From Bacteroides sp. OF04-15BH (GTDB lineage: Bacteria > Bacteroidota > Bacteroidia > Bacteroidales > Bacteroidaceae), in the NCBI RefSeq assembly GCF_003477995.1, contig NZ_QUEM01000010.1, positions 42,688 to 106,687 of the forward strand: a stretch of 64,000 bases of DNA. The letters run 5' to 3'. Positions 44,869-53,707 of the stretch are shown piece by piece. The position numbers and the translations under genes are program-made. Position 1 is the first letter of the stretch. Each line of letters starts with the position of its first letter. The notes beneath the pieces are model-generated. The model saw nothing but the letters and a program-made list of their open reading frames with translations. It was not told the origin of the DNA and searched no databases.

Positions 44869-46323
44869 ATGACGTTTACTTCAGAAAACATTCTTTTGAT
44901 TGGTTCGGTATTGGTGTTTGTCAGCATCCTGTTCACGCGGAGCAGTTTCCGTTTCGGTATTCCGGTGCTGCTTTTGTTTTTGGGCGTCGGCATGCTTTTC
45001 GGCAGCGACGGTCTGGGTGTTCAGTTCAACAGTGCCTCCGATGCTCAGTTTATCGGCATGATTGCCTTGTGTCTGATTCTTTTTTCCGGAGGTATGGATA
45101 CCCGCTTTCGGGAGATCAGGCCGGTTCTGTTGCCCGGCATTTCCCTTTCTACGGTGGGAGTGTTGCTGACCACCTTGTTTACAGGACTGTTCATCTATTT
45201 CATTTCAGACTATACCCGGGCAGATATCCATCTGTCTCTATGGGTTTCTTTTCTGCTGGCGGCAACGATGTCTTCCACCGATTCCGCTTCGGTGTTCAAC
45301 CTGTTGCGTTCCAAGAATATGAACCTGAAGGAAAACCTGCGCCCGATGCTGGAACTGGAGAGCGGCAGTAATGACCCGATGGCCTATATGCTGACCATTG
45401 TCTTGATTCAGGTGGTCACCCTTTCCGGAGCGTCGGCAATGGATATTCTGAAAGATTTCTTCTTGCAGTTCTTTTTGGGAGCGCTGGCCGGCTATTCCAT
45501 TGGTCGTTTTGGAGTCTGGCTGCTTAATAAGATCAGTCTGGTCAATTCAGCCCTCTATTCCATACTGATTCTGAGTCTGGTCTTTTTTCTTTTCACGGTA
45601 ACCGACCTGATTCGCGGAAATGCCTATCTGGCAGTGTATGTGGCCGGAATTGTGCTGGGCAATGCCAAGATACCTTATCGTAAGGAAGTCAGCAACTTTC
45701 TGGACGGGCTCACCTGGTTCGGTCAGATTGTCCTGTTCCTCACCCTGGGTCTGCTGGTCAACCCTCACGAACTGTGGCAGGTGGCCGATGTGGCTCTGCT
45801 CATCGCCCTGTTTATGATGCTGTTGGGCCGTCCGCTCAGTGTGTTCATCAGTCTGCTGCCGTTCCGGAACTATTCGTTCAAATCGCGCGTATTCATTTCG
45901 TGGGTCGGTTTGCGTGGGGCGGTGCCCATCATCTTTGCTACCTATCCGGTCATAGCCGGTGTGGAAGGCGCTGGACAGATATTCAACATTGTGTTTTTCA
46001 TCACGTTGCTTTCCCTGCTGTTGCAGGGCACCACGCTTTCGCCTCTGGCCAACCGTCTGGGACTGTCAGAACCAATGGAGCAGCCGCGCGACTATTATGG
46101 CATTGAGATTCCTGAGGAGACCAAGACTTATCTGACCGATGTGCAGCTCACGGCCGAGATGCTGGCCGGTGGCAACCGTCTGGCCGACCTGAATCTGCCG
46201 CAGGGCCATCTGGTGATGCTGGTCAAGCGCAACGAGGAATATATTGTGCCCAACGGGCATCTGCAACTGCAGGAAAAAGATCATCTGCTGGTGATTTCCG
46301 AGCGGAAGGAACAGGAGGCATAA
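44869..46323 (+). CDS. Potassium/proton antiporter (CPA1, NhaP2/CvrA-like) with RCK_C domain
   Basis: 484 residues. Twelve to thirteen membrane helices (about 5-390) carry the CPA1 core: SSTDSASVFNLL (the ion-binding TD region, about 139-150), LELESGSNDPMAYML (about 162) and WVGLRGAVPIIFATYP (about 344). A C-terminal RCK_C-like soluble domain (about 425-484) can sense ligand. The layout matches NhaP2-type K+/H+ antiporters. It is monocistronic; the A+T-rich restriction island begins about 100 bases downstream. Confidence 0.88.
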   Translation: MTFTSENILLIGSVLVFVSILFTRSSFRFGIPVLLLFLGVGMLFGSDGLGVQFNSASDAQFIGMIALCLILFSGGMDTRFREIRPVLLPGISLSTVGVLLTTLFTGLFIYFISDYTRADIHLSLWVSFLLAATMSSTDSASVFNLLRSKNMNLKENLRPMLELESGSNDPMAYMLTIVLIQVVTLSGASAMDILKDFFLQFFLGALAGYSIGRFGVWLLNKISLVNSALYSILILSLVFFLFTVTDLIRGNAYLAVYVAGIVLGNAKIPYRKEVSNFLDGLTWFGQIVLFLTLGLLVNPHELWQVADVALLIALFMMLLGRPLSVFISLLPFRNYSFKSRVFISWVGLRGAVPIIFATYPVIAGVEGAGQIFNIVFFITLLSLLLQGTTLSPLANRLGLSEPMEQPRDYYGIEIPEETKTYLTDVQLTAEMLAGGNRLADLNLPQGHLVMLVKRNEEYIVPNGHLQLQEKDHLLVISERKEQEA

Positions 46324-46412
46324 CAATAATATTTATGATATTATAAAAGTTGCTTCTTTCTAATACAGATAAAAAAATAAATTATTGTTTCTTTAATATA
46401 TGGTTAATTCAA

Positions 46413-46420
46413 TATCTTTG
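46413..46420 (+). promoter_or_regulatory. -7 box of the hsd operon
   Basis: TATCTTTG, 36 bases ahead of the hsdM ATG. The nearest TTG (46385-46387) is 25 bases upstream, longer than usual. It is the only promoter-like element found before the island. Confidence 0.5.
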
Positions 46421-46455
46421 TATAGTATTTGACAAATAAACCTAATCAAGATTTT

Positions 46456-47985
46456 ATGGCTAAGAAAAAAGCAGTAATAGATGAACCTTTGGAAAAACAG
46501 CTCTGGAAGGCTGCAGACAAACTTCGTAAGAATATTGATGCAGCAGAATATAAGCATGTGGTTTTGGGGCTTATCTTTTTACGATATATATCTGTTTCAT
46601 TTGAAGATTTATATAATAAACTCAAGCAAGAAATAGATCTCGGAGCTGATCCGGAAGATCGCGAGGAATATAAGGCAGAGAATGTTTTTTATGTTCCAGC
46701 AGAAGCACGTTGGAGTACGCTGGTTGCTAATGCCAAAGATCCTAAAATCGGGAAATTGATAGATGGCGCAATGGATGAGATAGAGAGAGAGAATCCATCG
46801 TTGAAAGGAGTATTGCCGAAAGTATTTGCCCGTCCTAATCTGGATCCGACTTGTTTAGGAGAACTTATTGACCTGATAGGAAACAGTACGTTAAGCTCTT
46901 CAACCAACAGTGCAGATCTTTTAGGACATGTCTTTGAATATTTTTTAGGTGAATTTGCGCTGGCCGAAGGAAAAAAAGGCGGTCAGTTCTATACTCCTCG
47001 TTGTGTTGTTGAATTGTTGGTTAATATGTTAGAGCCTTACAAAGGACGTGTACTTGACCCTTGTTGTGGATCGGGTGGTATGTTCGTGCAGAGCGAGAAG
47101 TTTGTAGAACAGCATCAAGGACGTGTAAACGATATTTCTATTTTTGGACAAGAAAGTAATCAGACTACTTGGCGGCTTTGTAAAATGAATTTGGCCATTC
47201 GTGGAATAGATGCTTCTCAGGTAAAGTGGAACACCGAGGGATCTTTTTTGAATGATGCACATCGTGATGTAAAAGTAGATTATGTGATAGCTAATCCTCC
47301 TTTTAATGATAGTGACTGGAGTGGCGATCTTTTACGCAATGATGGCCGATGGAAATATGGGGTACCTCCTACAGGAAATGCAAATTTTGCCTGGATACAG
47401 CATTTCATTCACCATTTGACTCCGACCGGACAAGCTGGATTTGTTTTGGCAAAAGGTGCCTTAACTTCAAAGAATAGTGGAGAAGGAGAGATAAGAAAGA
47501 GTCTTGTTGATGCCGGACTGATTGACTGTATTGTGAATCTTCCTGCAAAGTTATTCTTAAATACACAGATTCCTGCTTCCCTTTGGTTTTTGAGAAGAAG
47601 TTGTTGTGCTGACAGAAGTTTTCGTGAGCGTAGTCAGGAAATATTATTTATAGATGCGCGTAATATGGGGCATCTTATAAACCGTCGTACCCGTGAATTT
47701 TCAGCAGAAGACATCAAACAGATTTCTGACACTTATCATCAATGGCGAAACGAAGGCGGTATATATCAGGATGTTCCCGGATTTTGTGCGTCGGTTCCTG
47801 TATCACGTGTTGCTGAATTGGACTATGTGCTGACTCCAGGCCGTTATGTTGGTTTACCGGAAGAAGAAGACAAATTCAATTTTGAGGAACGTTTTACAGC
47901 ATTAAAGGCTGAGTTCGAGGCTCAACTGAAAGAAGAAGAACGGTTGAATAAACTTATATTGGAGAATCTGGCTAAAATAAAATAA
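46456..47985 (+). CDS. hsdM: Type I restriction-modification DNA methyltransferase subunit M
   Basis: 509 residues from ATG 46456; a TTG nine codons upstream is also open. The N-terminal HsdM domain (about 8-140: LEKQLWKAADKLRKNID...VVLGLIFLRYIS) is followed by the N6-adenine methyltransferase core. Motif I is DPCCGSGGMFVQ (residue 201 on) and motif IV NPPFND (residue 280 on), with FYTPRCVVELLV before them. It would methylate both strands of the target with HsdS. It is the first gene of the island, five bases ahead of the DUF262 gene. Confidence 0.97.
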   Translation: MAKKKAVIDEPLEKQLWKAADKLRKNIDAAEYKHVVLGLIFLRYISVSFEDLYNKLKQEIDLGADPEDREEYKAENVFYVPAEARWSTLVANAKDPKIGKLIDGAMDEIERENPSLKGVLPKVFARPNLDPTCLGELIDLIGNSTLSSSTNSADLLGHVFEYFLGEFALAEGKKGGQFYTPRCVVELLVNMLEPYKGRVLDPCCGSGGMFVQSEKFVEQHQGRVNDISIFGQESNQTTWRLCKMNLAIRGIDASQVKWNTEGSFLNDAHRDVKVDYVIANPPFNDSDWSGDLLRNDGRWKYGVPPTGNANFAWIQHFIHHLTPTGQAGFVLAKGALTSKNSGEGEIRKSLVDAGLIDCIVNLPAKLFLNTQIPASLWFLRRSCCADRSFRERSQEILFIDARNMGHLINRRTREFSAEDIKQISDTYHQWRNEGGIYQDVPGFCASVPVSRVAELDYVLTPGRYVGLPEEEDKFNFEERFTALKAEFEAQLKEEERLNKLILENLAKIK

Positions 47986-47990
47986 TTATT

Positions 47991-49133
47991 ATGAGCATGG
48001 ACGATATTAAAAAACAAGATCACCTAGAAGTAGAAGTAGAAGTAGAAGATCTCAATGGAGGAGGGTCAACAGAATCGATAACCAAGCCATTTAATCCAAA
48101 TGAGATAGATGTGGATATTTCTACGGTGAATTTAGGTTCATTAATAGAACAACTGGAAAATGATGAGATAGACTTGCAACCTGATTTTCAGCGTGCGGCT
48201 GATGTGTGGGATAATGTTAAAAAAAGCCGCTTGATAGAGTCTATTTTGTTAGGTCTTCCATTACCTTCTTTTTATTTCAGCGAAGATCCAAGAAGCCAGA
48301 AACTTTCCATTATAGATGGTCTGCAACGAATTTGTGCAATAAGGGATTTTATATTGAAAAAAAATGGGCCTTTAAAATTGGAAGGACTACAGTTTCTGAA
48401 AAATTTTGAAGGTATGACATATTCGCAATTGGCACGTCCTGAAGTGAAGCGTATCAAATCGCTTAAAATCACGATGAATACATTGCGTAAAGGAACTCCA
48501 TTAGATGTAAAATACATTATTTTCCAACGCGTCAATACTGCTGGAGAGCCTTTAACTCCACAAGAAATGCGCCATGCATTGAATCAGGGTCCAGCAGCTG
48601 AATTTATAAAAGAACTTGCAAACATGGAGTCTTTTAAAAAAGCTACCAATTATTCTGTGAAGAGTAAACGAATGCAAGATCGGGATTTTGTAAATAGATT
48701 TATAGCGTTCTTTATTGGCTATCAAGACTACATGGGAGACTTAGATATGTTCCTAAATGATAAAATGGGGGAATTGAATAAAATGACTCCCACACAGAGG
48801 AATGACATACGTGTCTCGTTTGATAAAGCAATGAAGTGCTGTTATCAGATATTCAAAAATGATACATTCCGGAAAAGATATAGTGTTACTGATAAGAGGA
48901 AGCCAATATCCAAATCGGTATATGATACATTGAGTGTAAACATAGCCTGGTTGAGCGACGAAGAACAGCTTATGCTGTTGAAAAATGCAGAAGCATTTAA
49001 AACTGGTATGATTCGTTTATTTAATGATGAAAGATTCAACTTCTCTATATCGACTGGAACGGGGCAAAAATATAATGTAGACTTACGTTTTACGATGGTA
49101 AAATCACTAATAAAAGAAATAATAAGACTATGA
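47991..49133 (+). CDS. DUF262 (GmrS/RloF-like) protein embedded in the hsd locus
   Basis: 380 residues. The DUF262 domain starts about residue 40: LIEQLENDEIDLQPDFQR, then RLIESILLGLPLPSFYF, SIIDGLQRICAI and FQRVNTAGEPLTPQEMRHA, the ParB/Srx-like fold that can act as a nucleotide-dependent nuclease or regulator. The second half is helical; the DUF1524 HNH nuclease domain usual in GmrSD is absent. Near the N-terminus a GAAGTA repeat (48027-48050) encodes EVEVEVE. DUF262 genes are known inside Campylobacter type I loci (rloF). It overlaps the ATPase gene by four bases. Confidence 0.88.
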   Translation: MSMDDIKKQDHLEVEVEVEDLNGGGSTESITKPFNPNEIDVDISTVNLGSLIEQLENDEIDLQPDFQRAADVWDNVKKSRLIESILLGLPLPSFYFSEDPRSQKLSIIDGLQRICAIRDFILKKNGPLKLEGLQFLKNFEGMTYSQLARPEVKRIKSLKITMNTLRKGTPLDVKYIIFQRVNTAGEPLTPQEMRHALNQGPAAEFIKELANMESFKKATNYSVKSKRMQDRDFVNRFIAFFIGYQDYMGDLDMFLNDKMGELNKMTPTQRNDIRVSFDKAMKCCYQIFKNDTFRKRYSVTDKRKPISKSVYDTLSVNIAWLSDEEQLMLLKNAEAFKTGMIRLFNDERFNFSISTGTGQKYNVDLRFTMVKSLIKEIIRL

Positions 49134-50263
49134 TAACTCATTTGAGCATAAATAATTTAAAGCTTCATGACCATACAGATCTGGAACTGAATGGACTAAC
49201 AATTCTTACAGGTATGAACGGTATGGGAAAATCCACGGTAATACAGTCGTTAATTTTGTTGCGCCAGTCTTTTATGATGAATGACCTGGATTCAGGCTTG
49301 AACCTGAAAGGTGATTTGTGCGATGCTGGAATATCTGGAGAACTTGCTTGTCAGGCTTCTACTGAACATACTTTACAGATAAACATGAAGTTTGCAGAGC
49401 AAGACGATTTGAACTTCTCATTTGAATATCCTGACAATATCATGGATACGATGTTACCAGGAGTAGAAGGGAATGAAACATCTAAAGCCGTATTGTCAAA
49501 ATATTCACTGTTTAATGAGAAATTCCAATACTTAAGTGCTTTCCGTTCCGGTCCTCAAAAGATATACAATCGGGATACGTCATTGGTGGTAACCAAGAAG
49601 CAGATTTCTAAAATCATGGGGCAGTGCGAATACGCAGTGCATTTCCTTGAGCAATACAAGAATGTCAATATACCTGTAAAAGAACTTGCTATCATAGATG
49701 AAGAAGATGTCACTCCAGATTATCGGCTTGCAGTGCAGGTAGAACGTTGGTTGCGTTTGGTTTCACCCAATATCAAAATCAATATTGAGCCTGCGGGGGA
49801 AGATTTTAAATTGAAATATAAATTTAACCGTGACGAAAATACCATTACGGAAGATATAACAGCTCTGAATACTGGTTTTGGTATTACGTATGTATTACCT
49901 ATCCTGATAGCCGTGTTAAGTGCGGATAAAGATGCCATTATCTTGATTGAAAATCCGGAAGCACATTTGCATCCCAAAGGACAGGCGGTGTTGATGGAAC
50001 TTGTTTCAAAGGCTGTGGCTCATGGAGTACAAATTATTATTGAGTCACATAGCGACCACATAATAAACGGCAGTTTAGTAGCCGTAAATAAGAAATGGAT
50101 TACTCCTAACCTGCTTTCAATATACTATTTCGAAAGGGAAGAGCATAGACATACAGCTTTGTCACATCATTTGCAGATTTCGGAAACCGGGCATATTACT
50201 CGTCCTCCTAAAGGATTTTTTGACCAAATAGATATTGACCTTAGAACATTAACCGGATTTTGA
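49130..50263 (+). CDS. AAA (ABC/SMC-like) ATPase of the cargo cassette
   Basis: 377 residues. Walker A is GMNGMGKST at residues 28-36, after the opening ITHLSINNLKLHDHTDLELN typical of OLD/RecF-like ATPases. Walker B is IILIENPEAHLHP (about 270-282), and the H-loop region is IIIESHSDHIIN (about 300-311). The end (GHITRPPKGFFDQID) resembles DUF3696-type ATPases found in anti-phage pairs. No nuclease (Toprim) domain is fused, so an effector is expected in a neighbour. It overlaps the DUF262 gene by four bases and is one base before the next gene. Confidence 0.88.
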   Translation: MITHLSINNLKLHDHTDLELNGLTILTGMNGMGKSTVIQSLILLRQSFMMNDLDSGLNLKGDLCDAGISGELACQASTEHTLQINMKFAEQDDLNFSFEYPDNIMDTMLPGVEGNETSKAVLSKYSLFNEKFQYLSAFRSGPQKIYNRDTSLVVTKKQISKIMGQCEYAVHFLEQYKNVNIPVKELAIIDEEDVTPDYRLAVQVERWLRLVSPNIKINIEPAGEDFKLKYKFNRDENTITEDITALNTGFGITYVLPILIAVLSADKDAIILIENPEAHLHPKGQAVLMELVSKAVAHGVQIIIESHSDHIINGSLVAVNKKWITPNLLSIYYFEREEHRHTALSHHLQISETGHITRPPKGFFDQIDIDLRTLTGF

Positions 50264-50264
50264 T

Positions 50265-51098
50265 ATGGAACACAGTGAATTGTTTTTATTATTACCAAAA
50301 TACGAGGACGTTGAGGAACAACCGGAATATATCAAGTCTACTAATATTATGACAGAAAATGAATTTTTAAAAGTCATAAACAAAATAGACGAGATATGTA
50401 TGTTAATATCAAATGAAAACTACAAAGGTTATTATGATGCTGAAAATGTGTCAGCTTTTCTTTATCCTGCAAAGACTTTAAAAAAATCATATCCTAATAC
50501 AATAACACGTATGAGGATGGTAATGAATAAATGGGGAGAGAACTGGCGGACTCAGAAAGTTCAAAAGGATACTGTGAAATATATGTATTATTGTATTCCG
50601 ATAAAGGATGATACATTGTGTGAGATGACAGAACGAAAATTTGTTTCTAAAGATGAGAGTACGTTTCTTTTGATTAATTATGATGCATTTTCGTGCGCTT
50701 CTGAAACAATAATTATAAAGCGTAATCAGGACGAAGTGAAATTGAATGTGAGAAATGCTGATATAAAAAATATTTCGAAATGGTATGAAACAAACCGCAA
50801 ACCACAACGAATTTTTAATCTGAATCCAAAGCACGGGGAAAATGGTAAAGGAGCACATCCGGGAAATAAGGGGGAAAAAGTATCTGTTCTGATGTGTAAT
50901 AAAGAAGAAGCGAAGAATATGCTTCTGAAGGCTATTGGTACTGATTTGAGAGTTCTTTACTTTTTCGATCAGGTACACAATCAATTTATAGAGTTCAAGC
51001 GCGAAAGTGAGAATACTTATCATGGGTTTCATCTTGATGCAATAGATGAAAAGAGGGTACCAGAGGACATTAAGGCAATGATAAATAAACTGATATAA
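50265..51098 (+). CDS. Unknown partner protein with KHG...YHGFH motifs
   Basis: 277 residues, soluble; no family name recognised. The C-terminal third carries the striking conserved-looking elements: NPKHGENGKG (His190), AHPGNKG (His198), a segment SVLMCNKEEAKNMLLKAIG, YFFDQVHNQFIEF, and YHGFH (His253, His256). I have a recollection, which I cannot verify here, of similar C-termini in proteins coded beside DUF3696-type ATPases. The clustered histidines could form a metal or nuclease site, but this is inference. It shares one base with the next gene (TAATG) and so is tightly coupled. Confidence 0.75.
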   Translation: MEHSELFLLLPKYEDVEEQPEYIKSTNIMTENEFLKVINKIDEICMLISNENYKGYYDAENVSAFLYPAKTLKKSYPNTITRMRMVMNKWGENWRTQKVQKDTVKYMYYCIPIKDDTLCEMTERKFVSKDESTFLLINYDAFSCASETIIIKRNQDEVKLNVRNADIKNISKWYETNRKPQRIFNLNPKHGENGKGAHPGNKGEKVSVLMCNKEEAKNMLLKAIGTDLRVLYFFDQVHNQFIEFKRESENTYHGFHLDAIDEKRVPEDIKAMINKLI

Positions 51099-51706
51099 TG
51101 GTATTCAATCGTTCAGAAAAAGAATTTATAAATGCTATCATAGCGTATAATGGCAAAGCAAAATCCATAGCAGATGTGCTTAATAGAAGCGGACTGTTGG
51201 AAAAAAGGGGTATTGGTATTGTACAACATGGTGGTATGAATATTATTTTCTTGAAAAAGGATATGTATGATGATTGGTTTCATAGTGATGGCTTGGGATA
51301 TGTGGTTGAGTTACTTTCTTTGATTGATACTTTAGTTAAGAAGAAACACATTATCATGATACCTTTTTGTACAGATAATATTTTAATGGTAGGTGCTGAT
51401 GCTAGTTGGCTTAGATCAGAAGTTATGTCTGTAAATGGAAATCAGTTTATAACTCTTACATATAGAAATGAGAATTGGTTAGATTCTTCTGGAAATCAGT
51501 TATATTGGCCTTGTAAATATACGGAGCAGGAATTTCCAATGGGAAATTCATTGCATGTTGCTTTTTCTGTAAGTGAAGAACTGAAAGAATTGGTGAAGAA
51601 TAATTTTAAGTCAGAAGATGAAATTCGTTTTAGAAAACAACAATATTTGACTTGGATCTCTATCATTGTGGCTACATTGATTGGAATCCTTGGAATAATA
51701 CTTTAA
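51098..51706 (+). CDS. Unknown tail-anchored protein of the cargo cassette
   Basis: 202 residues. A soluble region of about 180 residues (no known motif recognised; basic start FNRSEKEFINAIIAYNGK) is followed by one hydrophobic C-terminal segment (YLTWISIIVATLIGILGIIL, about 183-202), a tail anchor with almost nothing beyond the membrane. In defence systems a small membrane protein often acts as the toxic effector or tethers it; here that is a hypothesis. It ends 10 bases before hsdS and is in the same A+T-rich composition as the other cargo. Confidence 0.75.
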   Translation: MVFNRSEKEFINAIIAYNGKAKSIADVLNRSGLLEKRGIGIVQHGGMNIIFLKKDMYDDWFHSDGLGYVVELLSLIDTLVKKKHIIMIPFCTDNILMVGADASWLRSEVMSVNGNQFITLTYRNENWLDSSGNQLYWPCKYTEQEFPMGNSLHVAFSVSEELKELVKNNFKSEDEIRFRKQQYLTWISIIVATLIGILGIIL

Positions 51707-51716
51707 TAGTTTTAGT

Positions 51717-52823
51717 ATGGGTGAGTGGAAAGAATATAAATTGGGAGAAGTCTTAACCTTTCAACGTGGATATGATTTGCCTAAATCTGAAATGAATGGT
51801 GGAGATATTCCTGTTGCAGGTTCTAATGGTGTAATTGGGTACCATGATCAATACACAACAAAAGGACCTGGTATTACAATAGGTCGTAGTGGTAATATTG
51901 GTGTTCCTAAATTTTATAAAGATAATTTTTGGGCTCATAATACAACTTTATATGTAAAAGACTTTCACGGAAATGATGAGAAGTTTATGTATTATTTTTT
52001 ACAGTTGGTTGATTTTACCCAGTTTAATAGTGGTAGTGCCGTTCCATCTTTAAATAGAAATCATATTCATGAATTAAATATATTTATACCTTCATTAAAA
52101 GAACAAAAACGTATAGCTTCTATTTTGAATTCTTTAGATGATAAAATAGATTTGCTTCTTCAGGAAAATAAGACTCTTGAAGCAATGGCAGAAACATTGT
52201 TTCGCAAATGGTTTATTGAAGAAATTCAAGAATATTGGAAAGAAGGTACGTTGGACGATATTTTGTCTGTAAAAGGTGGCACCACTCCTAGTACCAAAGA
52301 ACCTAAATATTGGGATGGTAGTATACCTTGGACTTCTCCTAAAGATGTCACCACATTAAATGGAATTTATCTGTTTGATACTGAACGAAAAATAACACAA
52401 GAAGGGTTGAAGCAGATCAGTTCAGGACTTCTACCAGCAGGTACATTGTTAATGTCATCAAGAGCACCGGTTGGAGTATTAGCTTATGCGGAGGTTCCTT
52501 TAGCTATCAATCAAGGCTATATTGCAATAATTGATGATAAAGGTTACGCAAAAGAATTTATATATCTGTGGCTCAAGGCTAATATGGATATAGTGCATAG
52601 TTATGCTAATGGTTCAACTTTTATGGAGATTAGTAAGTCTGCGTTTAAATCTTTAAGTTTACTGATTCCACCAAAACAAATTGTTGCTGAGTTTTGTAAA
52701 ATCGTAAAACCAATTTTTAATAAAATAAAAATAAATGAATTACAAATAAGAACTATAAATAAAACAAAGGATAGAATATTGCCTAAATTGATGTCTAATG
52801 AAATAAAGATAGATGAATTATGA
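51717..52823 (+). CDS. hsdS: Type I restriction-modification specificity subunit S
   Basis: 368 residues with two target recognition domains. TRD1 is about 3-145 (WKEYKLGEVLTFQRGYDLPKS...). A central coiled-coil follows (LKEQKRIASILNSLDDKIDLL...). TRD2 is about 177-310 (LDDILSVKGGTTPSTKEPKYW...), and the end coil is PKQIVAEFCKIVKPIFNKIK. The two halves are circularly arranged as usual, so the target should be bipartite. No second hsdS, inverted repeat or invertase is nearby, so phase variation by inversion is not indicated. It overlaps the next gene by four bases. Confidence 0.96.
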   Translation: MGEWKEYKLGEVLTFQRGYDLPKSEMNGGDIPVAGSNGVIGYHDQYTTKGPGITIGRSGNIGVPKFYKDNFWAHNTTLYVKDFHGNDEKFMYYFLQLVDFTQFNSGSAVPSLNRNHIHELNIFIPSLKEQKRIASILNSLDDKIDLLLQENKTLEAMAETLFRKWFIEEIQEYWKEGTLDDILSVKGGTTPSTKEPKYWDGSIPWTSPKDVTTLNGIYLFDTERKITQEGLKQISSGLLPAGTLLMSSRAPVGVLAYAEVPLAINQGYIAIIDDKGYAKEFIYLWLKANMDIVHSYANGSTFMEISKSAFKSLSLLIPPKQIVAEFCKIVKPIFNKIKINELQIRTINKTKDRILPKLMSNEIKIDEL

Positions 52824-53695
52824 TAATGGATAAATTAATAAATTCAGGGATACTTACACTCTCGGTGGTATTGTTGGCTATAATTGCTATCATTTTCCTT
52901 TTTTTGAAATATCGTCAAAACGATGGAAAGTGTAAGGTGCACATGTACTACATTTCAGGTTTATTGATTTTTATAATTATAGAACTGATAACTTATGTTT
53001 GTGTAAATAACAATAATACAGATCAGATTGTGGACTATATATCCTTTGCCTCTACTATATCTTCATTGTTCCTTTCTGTAGTCGCTATTATTTATGCGAT
53101 TGTTTCTAATAATCAAGGAGAGGCCCAGTATCAGAAAATAGACAGAGCTTCAGATAAGATATCAGTATCAGTAGATAGATTTTCTTTGATTTCAGAGAGT
53201 TTATCAGGAAGTATAGACTCTATTTTGTTAAAATTGGATGAGATAAAAGTGATATCAAGTGAAACAAAAAATGCAGTAAGCCAGAATAATCAGAAACGTT
53301 CTATTGATTCTGTTTCAGCTTCAGTTGGAATGGATGAGACTGATAATAAATTGATGCAAAAGATTGTCGAAAGATATGTGAAAGCTGGTTCTTTTTATGG
53401 AAATATTGTCTTATTAGCTTGTATACTTTCAAATGAAAAAAAATTACGTTTTAAAACATCGGACATTGTTCCTGATTCTTCAACTTATTTATATGGTTAT
53501 ATTATAGCCTCCGCGGCCTTAGGAATCATAGCGATGCATATAGATGATGATTATATAACAGTTGACTCTATCTCTTCTTTTTTGTCGAAAGAAATTTTGC
53601 TTGAGGAGATAAATAATTTCATAGAAAAGTCAAAACCTGAAGTGAAAGAGTTTAATAGAAATGTTTTTGAGAAGGTTAATAAGTTTTTTGAATAG
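52820..53695 (+). CDS. Unknown membrane / coiled-coil protein between hsdS and hsdR
   Basis: 291 residues (ATG at 52820 or 52826). Three N-terminal membrane segments (about 9-29, 43-62 and 75-95) are followed by a coiled-coil-like region (about 98-160, KIDRASDKISVSVDRFSLI...) and a C-terminal cytoplasmic domain. I do not recognise a family. The plan (membrane sensor or effector with a long helical stalk) resembles accessory proteins seen in phage-defence loci. The start overlaps hsdS (ATGATA), and hsdR begins 12 bases later, so it belongs to the operon. Confidence 0.75.
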   Translation: MIMDKLINSGILTLSVVLLAIIAIIFLFLKYRQNDGKCKVHMYYISGLLIFIIIELITYVCVNNNNTDQIVDYISFASTISSLFLSVVAIIYAIVSNNQGEAQYQKIDRASDKISVSVDRFSLISESLSGSIDSILLKLDEIKVISSETKNAVSQNNQKRSIDSVSASVGMDETDNKLMQKIVERYVKAGSFYGNIVLLACILSNEKKLRFKTSDIVPDSSTYLYGYIIASAALGIIAMHIDDDYITVDSISSFLSKEILLEEINNFIEKSKPEVKEFNRNVFEKVNKFFE

Positions 53696-53707
53696 ATTAA
53701 AAACAGC

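Noticed and set aside
51717..52823. Possible phase-variable hsdS shuffling
   Set aside because: Only one hsdS, no inverted partial copy and no recombinase gene in the window.
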